Assembly: GCA_003533405.1 (NCBI GenBank)
Contig: DQDL01000029.1
Span: forward strand, 11,185-19,775
Direction: 5' to 3'
Length of the DNA: 8,591 nt
Source of the DNA: Clostridiales bacterium
GTDB lineage: Bacteria > Bacillota > Clostridia > Oscillospirales > Oscillospiraceae
How positions within the stretch are numbered: position 1 is the first letter of the stretch; every line of letters starts with the position of its first letter. The notes under the pieces are model-generated. The model had not been told where the DNA came from. It worked only from the letters and a program-made list of their open reading frames with translations, and searched no databases. Shown in pieces: positions 1-5,802 of this stretch. A program made the translations under genes and the position numbers.

Positions 1-654
1 GTTCTGCATGATGCCCAGGAAGTTGACCATCTGGTTGCAGAGGGTGGAAAGGTGGCTTGCCGGGGAGGAATTGATCTTGCCCGGGATGCCGAGACCCTGC
101 TGGATAAGCTGCTTGAGGCTCCAGCCTGCGCAGTAGCCGGTCAGCATCGACAGGTCGTGCAGGTGGATATCGCAGTTGCGGTGTGCGTTTGCGATCTCCT
201 CGTCGTAAATTTCGCTCAGCCAGTAGTTAGCGGTGATTGCGCCGGAGTTTGAGAGGATAAGTCCGCCGACGGAATAGGTGACGGTGGAGTTTTCCTTGAC
301 ACGCCAGTCAAGAACATTGACATAACTGTTGACCGTTTCCTTGTAGTCAAGGTAGGTGTTCTTCATGTTACGCAGCTTCTCACGGTTCTTGCGGTAGAGG
401 ATGTATGCCTTGGCAACGCCCTCGTAGCCGCCTCGGGAAAGCACTGCCTCGACGCTGTCCTGGATATCCTCGACTGCAACAAAGCCGTCCTTTATCTTGG
501 GCAGGAAGTCTGCGGAGACCTTGAGGGCGAGAAAATCGATGATGTTATCGGTATACTCGGTCTCGGTGGCCTCGAACGCCTTCTTTATCGCATTTGCGAT
601 CTTGTTGATGTCAAAGTCAACAATTTTTCCGTCTCTCTTGATTATCTGGTACAT
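1..654 (-). CDS. nrdD: Anaerobic ribonucleoside-triphosphate reductase, N-terminal 218 residues (partial, runs off left edge)
   Basis: Class III ribonucleotide reductase large subunit, a cytoplasmic glycyl-radical enzyme that reduces ribonucleoside triphosphates to dNTPs without oxygen. The frame is open from ATG at 654 to base 1 (218 codons), so roughly the last two thirds, including the C-terminal glycyl-radical loop, lie outside the window. Residues 1-95 form an ATP-cone allosteric domain, opening MYQIIKRDGKIVDFD. The catalytic domain then begins with family signatures: VKENSTVTYS (about 119-128), TANYWL (141-146), AHRNCDIHLHDL (157-168), LTGYCAGWSLKQLI (171-184) and HLSTLCNQMVNFLGIMQN (201-218). 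The start has a strong AAGGAGG just upstream. Only 10 nt separate it from the nrdG stop, so the two are co-transcribed and probably translationally coupled. The ATP cone implies dATP/ATP activity control; NrdR-like sites upstream of nrdG suggest transcriptional control. Identification is secure from the motifs. Confidence 0.96.
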   Translation of the reverse strand, partial: MYQIIKRDGKIVDFDINKIANAIKKAFEATETEYTDNIIDFLALKVSADFLPKIKDGFVAVEDIQDSVEAVLSRGGYEGVAKAYILYRKNREKLRNMKNTYLDYKETVNSYVNVLDWRVKENSTVTYSVGGLILSNSGAITANYWLSEIYDEEIANAHRNCDIHLHDLSMLTGYCAGWSLKQLIQQGLGIPGKINSSPASHLSTLCNQMVNFLGIMQN

Positions 655-664
655 ATTCTCCTCC

Positions 665-1360
665 TTAAACACCTCTGACCTCGACGGTGGGTACAAACGG
701 TCTCACCGCATCGGCCAGTTCATGCATTTCGTTTTCATCGAAAGACTCAAACGCATCGGGCGCAATTAAATTTCCCGAATCCTTGAACTGCTGCAAATAA
801 TATTCCTTTGCGCCGCTTATCCACTTTGCGGCGGTGATAAGGCTCTCCTTGGTATGTATGCCCTTTACCACGGTCGTGCGAAACTCGTAGTCGCAGGTGC
901 CGGTAAGAAGAAAGTCCTTAGACTCTTCTATCTTTTCCATGTCGACACTGCACCCTGCCGTTTTGTTGTACTCACCCGGTGCGTTTTTAATGTCCATCGC
1001 CACACGGTCAACTAAACCGGCGTTGACGATTTCCTTCAGCAGCTTCGGATTCGAGCCGTTGGTATCGAGTTTAATCTTATAGCCGAGGCTTTTTATCTTC
1101 CCCAAAAACTCGGGCATGTCCGTGTGCAGCAGCGGCTCACCGCCGGTTATTGCCACACCGTCGAGCATACCTGCCCGCTTTTTGAGAAAGCTCATGACCT
1201 CGTCCTCACTTATCGACGCTTCCTCTAACCTGTCCGGCAGCACCAGCCCTGCGTTGTGGCAGAACGGGCAACGGAAGTTGCAGCCTGCCGTAAACAGCGT
1301 GCATGCGACCTTGCCGGGGTAGTCGAGAAGGGTCAATTTTTGAATTCCTGATATATTCAT
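665..1360 (-). CDS. nrdG: Anaerobic ribonucleoside-triphosphate reductase activating protein (radical SAM activase)
   Basis: Radical-SAM activase that uses a [4Fe-4S] cluster and S-adenosylmethionine to install the glycyl radical on NrdD. The product is 231 residues. The cluster motif CNFRCPFC gives Cys27, Cys31 and Cys34 (CX3CX2C). The SAM-binding ITGGEPLL follows at about 71-78, and a C-terminal EYYLQQF is typical of the longer NrdG2-type activases often seen in Clostridia. I chose ATG at 1360 because AGGGA lies 5 nt upstream; the longer frame opening with GTG at 1375 puts that codon next to the ribosome binding site and adds five unconserved residues. It is the first gene of a two-gene operon with nrdD directly downstream. 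A near-consensus promoter sits 31 nt upstream of the start, with NrdR-like boxes behind it. Related radical-SAM activases such as PflA share the cluster motif, but the adjacency to nrdD decides the assignment. Confidence 0.95.
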   Translation of the reverse strand: MNISGIQKLTLLDYPGKVACTLFTAGCNFRCPFCHNAGLVLPDRLEEASISEDEVMSFLKKRAGMLDGVAITGGEPLLHTDMPEFLGKIKSLGYKIKLDTNGSNPKLLKEIVNAGLVDRVAMDIKNAPGEYNKTAGCSVDMEKIEESKDFLLTGTCDYEFRTTVVKGIHTKESLITAAKWISGAKEYYLQQFKDSGNLIAPDAFESFDENEMHELADAVRPFVPTVEVRGV

Positions 1361-1390
1361 AGCAGTCCCTTTCACAAATCAGCAGGACTT

Positions 1391-1419
1391 ATAATAGTCT
1401 AAGTTTTGCACTCTGTCAA
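1391..1419 (-). promoter_or_regulatory. Sigma-A-type promoter of nrdG-nrdD
   Basis: Read on the minus strand, TTGACA (1414-1419) is followed by a 17-bp spacer and TATTAT (1391-1396). This is a perfect -35, a 5/6 -10 and ideal spacing. Transcription would start near 1384, giving a leader of about 25 nt before the nrdG ATG. That leaves no room for a riboswitch. An NrdR-like box begins 8 bp upstream of the -35. Confidence 0.8.
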
Positions 1420-1427
1420 GAGTATGG

Positions 1428-1443
1428 CCACAAAATATTGTGT
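1428..1443. promoter_or_regulatory. NrdR-box-like operator, proximal copy (box 1)
   Basis: The 16-mer CCACAAAATATTGTGT matches the published NrdR box pattern (acaCwAtATaTwGtgt) at about 14 of 16 positions by my count. NrdR is the zinc-finger/ATP-cone repressor of bacterial ribonucleotide reductase genes and normally binds two boxes together. This box lies 8 bp behind the nrdG -35 element. Its identity as an NrdR site is inferred from sequence and from its position before nrdGD; nrdR itself is not in the window. Confidence 0.72.
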
Positions 1444-1470
1444 GGTTTTACCGCTTTGTAACCGCTTTGA

Positions 1471-1486
1471 CCACAAAATATTGTGT
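1471..1486. promoter_or_regulatory. NrdR-box-like operator, second identical copy (box 2)
   Basis: This 16-mer is identical to the one at 1428-1443 and starts 43 bp farther from the gene, leaving 27 bp between the two boxes. Known NrdR box pairs are usually separated by about 15-16 bp, so this spacing is longer by roughly one helical turn and keeps the two sites on about the same face. Between the boxes ACCGCTTTG occurs twice (1450-1458 and 1461-1469), an 11-bp period. Confidence 0.7.
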
Positions 1487-1489
1487 CAT

Positions 1490-1627
1490 GGGTTTTACGC
1501 TCCGTTATCATTTCTGCCGCATTCTGTAATGTAGTTTTTTGACTAAACGCTAAAAATGCCGAATTATCAAGGCGTAGCGGGTTTTAGTGCCGTTCACAAT
1601 TTGCACATATTTTGTTATCATCCGCAA
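1490..1627. other. AT-rich spacer with no recognised gene
   Basis: This stretch lies between the NrdR-like sites in the 340-bp gap upstream of nrdG. I find no convincing coding frame, tRNA or riboswitch motif, and in particular no B12-box-like sequence. GTTATCAT occurs at 1504-1511 and again at 1614-1621, each shortly before CCGC, and GGTTTTA recurs at about 1580. These may be remnants of the repeat history seen in the flanking operators. Confidence 0.4.
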
Positions 1628-1674
1628 AATCTATATATTGTGTTTAAAAATATTTTGAACACAATATGAGACCG
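1628..1674. promoter_or_regulatory. Distal NrdR-box-like pair within a palindrome (boxes 3 and 4)
   Basis: Box 3 (1628-1643, AATCTATATATTGTGT) matches the NrdR pattern at about 14 of 16 positions. Box 4 (1659-1674) matches only over its left half, ACACAATAT. The two start exactly 31 bp apart with a 15-bp gap, the spacing described for NrdR pairs elsewhere. Together their inner halves form a perfect 10-bp inverted repeat (1635-1644 with 1658-1667), extendable to 15 bp with one mismatch around a 3-nt centre. The degenerate half of box 4 overlaps the hairpin at 1669-1693. It could instead be only an AT-rich hairpin. Confidence 0.45.
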
Positions 1675-1693
1675 TGCACGATGTGCACGGTCT
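1669..1693 (-). terminator. Hairpin terminator after the four-gene operon
   Basis: A perfect 11-bp GC-rich inverted repeat (1669-1679 with 1683-1693) has a 3-nt centre and begins 8 nt past the stop codon of the COG2509-type gene. On the minus strand the bases after the stem are only moderately T-rich, so termination may be imperfect and readthrough into nrdGD is possible. Its outer arm overlaps the degenerate half of the distal NrdR-like box. Confidence 0.6.
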
Positions 1694-1700
1694 TGCTAAT

Positions 1701-3275
1701 TTATAATGTGCTCATTAGGCTTTCGGCGCATTTCATGCCGTCGACGGCGGCGGAGGTGATGCCTCCGGCGTAGCCCGCTCCCTCGCCGCAGGGGTAAAGC
1801 CCCCGAATTTCGGAGCGGCGGTCAACATCACGCAAAATGCGCACCGGTGAGGACGACCTCGTCTCGGGTGCGGTGAGCACCGCATCGGGCGCATCGAAGT
1901 CCTTGAGCTTTTTACCGAGCTCGGGTATCGCCCGCTCCATGACGGAGGTTATCTTTTCGGGCAGGACGCTGCGAATGTCGCCCCAGTGAACCCCTGGCTT
2001 GTAGCTCGGCGTGACCGAGCCTGCATTTGTGCTCGGCGTGCGGGCAAGAAAATCACCCACGGTCTGTGCGCAGGCTTTGTAGTCGTGCCCTAGCTCATAC
2101 GCCTTTTTCTCGATCTCACGCTGCCAGTACATGCCGCCGAGAACGCCGTCATAGGGAAAGTCCTCCGGCGTCAGGGTCACGAGCAGAGCTGCGTTTGCAT
2201 TCTCACCGTCACGCCTTGAGCGGCTCATGCCGTTTGTGACAACGCCGCCAAGCTCCGACGCTGCGGCGATGACCTCGCCGCCCGGGCACATGCAGAAGGT
2301 GTATGCGCTCTCGCCGTCGTCAAAATGGACATTCAGCGAATAGTCTGCGGCGGGCAGACCGTCATGCTCTGCGCCGTACTGCGCAAGGTCTATGTCCGCC
2401 TGCTTATGCTCGATGCGAGCGCCCATGGAAAATGCCTTGGGCTGCATGGGAACTCCGGTTTTGTCGAGCATCTCAAATGTATCCCTCGCCGAGTGGCCGA
2501 TAGCTAAAATGACGCTGTCGTAATCAAGCGTATACGCCCCATCGGGTGAGCTGACCTCGATGCCTGCAAGGCGGTTTTTATCGATAACAAGCCCCGTGAG
2601 CTTATTTGAAAAGCGCACCTCGCCGCCGTTTGCGATGACGGTTTTGCGGATGCTCTGCACGACATTGATTAAAATGTCCGTGCCGATATGCGGCTTTGCG
2701 TCGTAGAGAATATGCTCCGGCGCACCGTGCTCGACGAACTGCTCGAGCATCCAGATGATGCGCTTATCCTTAATGCCGGTGTTGAGCTTGCCGTCTGAGA
2801 ATGTGCCCGCTCCGCCCTCGCCGAACTGCACATTGCACTCGGGGTCAAGCTCGCCGCCGCTGCGAAAGTGCTCGACTTTCTGCGCTCGGGCTTCGGCATC
2901 ACGCCCACGCTCGATGACGATTGGCTTAAGCCCTGCCTTTGACAGCACCAGCGCCGCAAACATCCCCGCAGGGCCGAAGCCCACGATTATGGGGCGCTTT
3001 TCGGAGCTGAGCCTCGGTATCTCGTAGCTAAACTTCTCATACGGGCAGGCATTTTTGCTGCGTGTCCTTTTGAGCGCACGCTCCTCGCCCTTGAGCTTCA
3101 CCGCCACGGCGTACAGCCAATGTATGTCGTTTTTTTTGCGTGCATCCAGTGATTTTTTTGTGATTTTAAGGCTCAGTATATCACGCTCCGGAACACCGAG
3201 CTCCTTTGCCGCAAGCCTTTTGAGCCTGTCCTCGGGCTCGTCAATGCCGAGCCGCAGGTTTCGCACAAGTATCAT
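1701..3275 (-). CDS. NAD(P)/FAD-dependent dehydrogenase, COG2509 type
   Basis: Cytoplasmic FAD-dependent oxidoreductase of the uncharacterised COG2509 family, 524 residues; its substrate is not known. Residues 1-90 form an N-terminal extension ahead of the Rossmann fold, typical of the family. FAD binding is shown by PIIVGFGPAGMFAAL at about 95-109 (GFGPAG 99-104) and by the acidic end of the second strand in VIERG. The family signature FGEGGAGTFSDGKL follows at 151-164. The C-terminal end LYPCGEGAGYAGGITSAAVDG is the second FAD-contacting region. I chose ATG at 3275 because GGGGAGG precedes it at 3282-3288 and it overlaps the upstream stop as ATGA. A longer frame reaching 3317 would run well into the upstream gene. 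It is the last gene of the mgtC-moaC-flavoprotein operon and is followed by a hairpin. The fold is certain; the reaction is unknown. Confidence 0.9.
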   Translation of the reverse strand: MILVRNLRLGIDEPEDRLKRLAAKELGVPERDILSLKITKKSLDARKKNDIHWLYAVAVKLKGEERALKRTRSKNACPYEKFSYEIPRLSSEKRPIIVGFGPAGMFAALVLSKAGLKPIVIERGRDAEARAQKVEHFRSGGELDPECNVQFGEGGAGTFSDGKLNTGIKDKRIIWMLEQFVEHGAPEHILYDAKPHIGTDILINVVQSIRKTVIANGGEVRFSNKLTGLVIDKNRLAGIEVSSPDGAYTLDYDSVILAIGHSARDTFEMLDKTGVPMQPKAFSMGARIEHKQADIDLAQYGAEHDGLPAADYSLNVHFDDGESAYTFCMCPGGEVIAAASELGGVVTNGMSRSRRDGENANAALLVTLTPEDFPYDGVLGGMYWQREIEKKAYELGHDYKACAQTVGDFLARTPSTNAGSVTPSYKPGVHWGDIRSVLPEKITSVMERAIPELGKKLKDFDAPDAVLTAPETRSSSPVRILRDVDRRSEIRGLYPCGEGAGYAGGITSAAVDGMKCAESLMSTL

Positions 3276-4483
3276 TTTCCGAGCCTCCCCGCCGTGTAGC
3301 CGCTTGCCCACGCCCACTGCAAATTGTAGCCGCCGCAGTCGGCGTCAATGTCGAGAACCTCGCCGCAGATGAACAGATGCGGCACAAACCAGCTCTCCAT
3401 CGTCTGCGGGTTAACGCCGGTGGTCTTAATGCCGCCCGCCGTCACCTGAGCGCTGTCGAAGCCCTCAACGCCGTGGAGTTTAATTTCAAAGTTCTTGCAC
3501 GCACTTGACACGGCGTGCAGCTCGGTTTCCGTGAGGTCGCAGAGCTTGCGGTTCGGGCTTATCTGCGCAAATTTCATGAGCATCTTGCCCAAGCGGTTAT
3601 GAATAACGCCGGTCAGAAGTTCCTCGGTGCCAAGCTTCGGCAGTGTCGCCTCTTTATCCGCAAGAAGCTGCACTATCTCCGCCTCGCCGTAGTCCGGCAG
3701 CAGGTCTATGTGAACCACTCCGCCCTCACCGCAGAACGAGGCTGCACGGGAGATATCGAACGCCGCAGGGCCGGAAAGTCCCGTTTCGGTGAATTGAAGC
3801 TCACCGCGGCTCTCGGCCAAAGTCTCGCTTCCGGCGGTCAGCCGCAGCGCCGCCTGCGCCCGCACGCCCTTTAACGAGCGTGGATATGTAGGGTCTGTCA
3901 CGAGCTGCACAAGTGACGGGCGCAGCGCCGTGCGCTTATGGCCGAGCATTTTCAGAAGCTCGTAGCCGTCGGTCACGCCGCCGAGCTTTGCGCCCGCAGC
4001 GCCGCCGCAGGCAACGATGAGGAAGTCGGCACTTATCGTGCCTTCGTCAGTCTTTATATTGAAACCCTCGCCGTTTTTGTATATCTCACGAGCCGGACAC
4101 GAGGTGCGCACCTCGATATTGTCACGCTCGAGCGCAAAGCGCAGGATATCCACAACGCTGTTTGCCGAGTTTGACAGCGGGTACACCCTGCCGCCGTACT
4201 CCGTGACGGTGAGAAGTCCCAGCCTGCGGAAAAAGTCCAGCACCTTTTCCGGCGGGAAGCTCTCCAAGGCGGGCACGGCAAAGCCGGGCTGCTCGCCGTG
4301 GTAGTTTTCCGGCGCAGCGCCCACATTCGTGAGGTTGCACCTGCCGTTGCCGGTCGCAAGAAGCTTTTTGCCGACACGCTGCTGCCGCTCGAGCAGGATT
4401 ATTCTGTTTTCCGGGTCCTCCGCTGCCGACAGCGCCGCCATCATGCCCGATGCGCCGCCGCCGATAATGACGACAGTTTTCAT
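3272..4483 (-). CDS. BaiN/HI0933 (YhiN)-family NAD(P)/FAD-dependent oxidoreductase
   Basis: Flavoprotein of the HI0933/YhiN family, now often named BaiN-like, 403 residues, which is normal for the family. The N-terminal Rossmann motif VVIIGGGASGMMAAL spans 4-18 (GGGASG 8-13). ERQQRVGKKLLATGNGRCNLTN (about 32-53) contains the diagnostic GNGRCNLTN. The C-terminal GEVLDIDADCGGYNLQWAWASG binds FAD and closes the family signature. BaiN was named from a proposed role in bile-acid dehydroxylation, but the family is widespread and nothing here points to bile acids, so I infer only a cytoplasmic FAD-dependent redox enzyme of unknown substrate. ATG at 4483 lies 4 nt after the moaC stop, with GGAG located in the last moaC codons. 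The stop overlaps the next start as ATGA. Two flavoproteins made in this coupled way may act on related substrates, but that is speculation. Confidence 0.92.
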   Translation of the reverse strand: MKTVVIIGGGASGMMAALSAAEDPENRIILLERQQRVGKKLLATGNGRCNLTNVGAAPENYHGEQPGFAVPALESFPPEKVLDFFRRLGLLTVTEYGGRVYPLSNSANSVVDILRFALERDNIEVRTSCPAREIYKNGEGFNIKTDEGTISADFLIVACGGAAGAKLGGVTDGYELLKMLGHKRTALRPSLVQLVTDPTYPRSLKGVRAQAALRLTAGSETLAESRGELQFTETGLSGPAAFDISRAASFCGEGGVVHIDLLPDYGEAEIVQLLADKEATLPKLGTEELLTGVIHNRLGKMLMKFAQISPNRKLCDLTETELHAVSSACKNFEIKLHGVEGFDSAQVTAGGIKTTGVNPQTMESWFVPHLFICGEVLDIDADCGGYNLQWAWASGYTAGRLGK

Positions 4484-4487
4484 ATGT

Positions 4488-4970
4488 TTACTCCGTTTTG
4501 TTTATAAAATCGCCGCTTTTGCCGCCGGTCTTGCGCAGCAGGCGAATGTCGGTTATCTGCATGTCTTTCTGCACAGCCTTGCACATATCGTAGACCGTAA
4601 GGCACGCCACGGTGACCGCCGTGAGCGCCTCCATCTCGACGCCCGTTGCGCCCGTGCACTTGGCGGTGGCAAGTATATCGACCGAGCAAAGCTCCTCGTT
4701 CATCGTGAACTCAATATCCACACCCGAGAGCATTATCGGGTGGCACATGGGTATGATATCGGGCGTTTTCTTTGCGCCCATGATACCGGCTATCTGCGCC
4801 GTGCCGAGGACATCGCCCTTTTTCATGCCGCCGGTTTTTATTAGCTCAAAGGTCTCGGCATTGACACGCACACGGCCTGCCGCAATTGCGGTGCGCACGG
4901 TGTCGTTTTTTGCCGAGACATCGACCATTTTTGCGTGGCCGTAATCGTTAAAATGCGAAAAGTCGGGCAT
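4488..4970 (-). CDS. moaC: Cyclic pyranopterin monophosphate synthase MoaC
   Basis: Second enzyme of molybdenum cofactor biosynthesis. With MoaA it converts GTP, via 3',8-cyclo-7,8-dihydro-GTP, to cyclic pyranopterin monophosphate in the cytoplasm. The protein has 160 residues, the usual length, and aligns without gaps to my recollection of E. coli MoaC. The catalytic residues fall at the same numbers: Lys51 in KKGDV, His77 in MCHP, Glu112 and Glu114 in GVEMEAL, and Asp128 and Lys131 in YDMCKA. The C-terminal KTGGKSGDF is also conserved, so the enzyme should be active. The start at 4970 has GGAGGAG 5 nt upstream, in the 14-nt gap after the mgtC-family gene. Oddly, no other molybdopterin gene (moaA, moaE, mogA, moeA) is in the window, and its neighbours are a membrane protein and two flavoproteins. 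No Moco riboswitch fits in the gap. Confidence 0.96.
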   Translation of the reverse strand: MPDFSHFNDYGHAKMVDVSAKNDTVRTAIAAGRVRVNAETFELIKTGGMKKGDVLGTAQIAGIMGAKKTPDIIPMCHPIMLSGVDIEFTMNEELCSVDILATAKCTGATGVEMEALTAVTVACLTVYDMCKAVQKDMQITDIRLLRKTGGKSGDFINKTE

Positions 4971-4984
4971 TTTTTCTCCTCCGT

Positions 4985-5704
4985 TTACAGTATGGGCAGC
5001 GACTCGAACGACAGCACCTCGGGGTGGGCGTCCATGTACGCAAGCGTCGACTCCGAGGTCAGCGCCTTGGGCGACTTGAAGCTGAGGTTAAAGGTCACGG
5101 TGCCGTTTTCGTTGCGGATGACTTCGCTTTCAAAAACGCTGGCGTTCATCTCATCGAGCATGGCTCGCATCTGCTTTATGCCCGTGCCCCAATTACGCAT
5201 CGTGACGGACACGACATTGGTAACATAGGTGTCCTTGCTGAAATTATAGCGATGGAACATATACTGAAGTGCAAGCACTATAAGCGTCGTGAATATCGAC
5301 GCAAGGTACAGTCCTGCGCCGAGACACATGCCGATACCGGCCGTTGCCCAGATTCCCGATGCGGTGTTGAGTCCCTTTATGGTGCTGCCGGCCTTGAAAA
5401 TCACGCCGGCGCCCAAAAAGCTCACACCGCTTATGACCTGTGCCGCAATGCGGGCGGGGTCTGCGGTATCAACACCGCTGTATAAGCTTCCGTCGGCGTT
5501 AACGAGGTCTGAAAAACCGTATTTTGAAAGTATCATGAGCAGGCATGCCGTGCAGGCGACCATCGCATGGGTGCGGATGCCCGCCTCCTTGAGTCTGCGG
5601 GTGCGCTCAATGCCGATGAGCATACCGCACACGCCCGCAAGCACGATGCGAAGCCCGAAAATGAGCTCCGTCGTAATGGGAATGTTCAAATTAAGTGTGT
5701 CCAT
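4985..5704 (-). CDS. MgtC/SapB-family membrane protein
   Basis: Integral membrane protein of the MgtC/SapB family, 239 residues. MgtC proteins are linked to growth at low magnesium and, in Salmonella, to inhibition of the F-type ATP synthase; the role here is unknown. Likely membrane segments lie at about 14-32, 45-63, 88-105 and 118-150. Conserved family sequence includes GMLIGIERTRRLKEAGIRTH (28-47), GVSFLGAGVIFK (93-104) and GLNTASGIWATAGIGM (111-126). Residues about 163-239 form a soluble C-terminal region resembling the ACT-like domain of MgtC. I chose ATG at 5704 because GGAG lies 6 nt upstream; an alternative TTG at 5716 overlaps that same ribosome binding site. It is the first gene of a four-gene operon, 14 nt before moaC. 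The leader is only about 30 nt, so the long regulatory leader known from Salmonella mgtC is absent. Confidence 0.92.
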   Translation of the reverse strand: MDTLNLNIPITTELIFGLRIVLAGVCGMLIGIERTRRLKEAGIRTHAMVACTACLLMILSKYGFSDLVNADGSLYSGVDTADPARIAAQVISGVSFLGAGVIFKAGSTIKGLNTASGIWATAGIGMCLGAGLYLASIFTTLIVLALQYMFHRYNFSKDTYVTNVVSVTMRNWGTGIKQMRAMLDEMNASVFESEVIRNENGTVTFNLSFKSPKALTSESTLAYMDAHPEVLSFESLPIL

Positions 5705-5736
5705 AATTCGCTCCAAAGAGGTTTCTTTACTATACT

Positions 5737-5774
5737 ATTATATATTATAAGCTTTTACATTTCAATAATGTCAA
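5737..5774 (-). promoter_or_regulatory. Promoter of the mgtC-family/moaC/flavoprotein operon
   Basis: On the minus strand TTGAAA (5760-5765), a 17-bp spacer and TATAAT (5737-5742) form one good promoter. A second reading uses TTGACA (5769-5774), a 19-bp spacer and another TATAAT (5744-5749). The two -10 hexamers are a 7-bp-period direct repeat. The TTGACA overlaps the last two bases of the fakA terminator stem, so the operons are packed end to end. Confidence 0.7.
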
Positions 5775-5798
5775 AGGCACCGCCTGTGCGGTGCCTTT
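5773..5798 (-). terminator. Rho-independent terminator of the Asp23-yloV operon
   Basis: A perfect 11-bp inverted repeat, AAAGGCACCGC paired with GCGGTGCCTTT, encloses a 4-nt loop and starts 4 nt after the yloV stop. The stem is GC-rich and its 3' arm ends in TTT on the minus strand. The following bases (GACATTATT) are a weak T-tract. It also separates this operon from the mgtC-family promoter that it abuts. Confidence 0.78.
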
Positions 5799-5802
5799 AC
5801 TG

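Noticed and set aside
1448..1489. 13-residue mini-frame upstream of nrdG (minus strand)
   Set aside because: It starts at ATG 1489 and overlaps box 2, but it lies upstream of the nrdG promoter, so it would be transcribed only by readthrough or from a distal promoter. GGAG is 10 nt away, which is weak support.
1361..1700. Cobalamin or other riboswitch before nrdG-nrdD
   Set aside because: I found no B12-box-like or other riboswitch core, and the mapped promoter leaves only about 25 nt of leader.
3272..4483. Bile-acid metabolism suggested by the BaiN family name
   Set aside because: HI0933/BaiN-like flavoproteins occur in bacteria that never meet bile, and no other bai gene is present.
4971..5760. 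Moco riboswitch before moaC, or magnesium-sensing leader before the mgtC-family gene
   Set aside because: The gap before moaC is 14 nt and the leader of the mgtC-family gene is about 30 nt, too short for either element.
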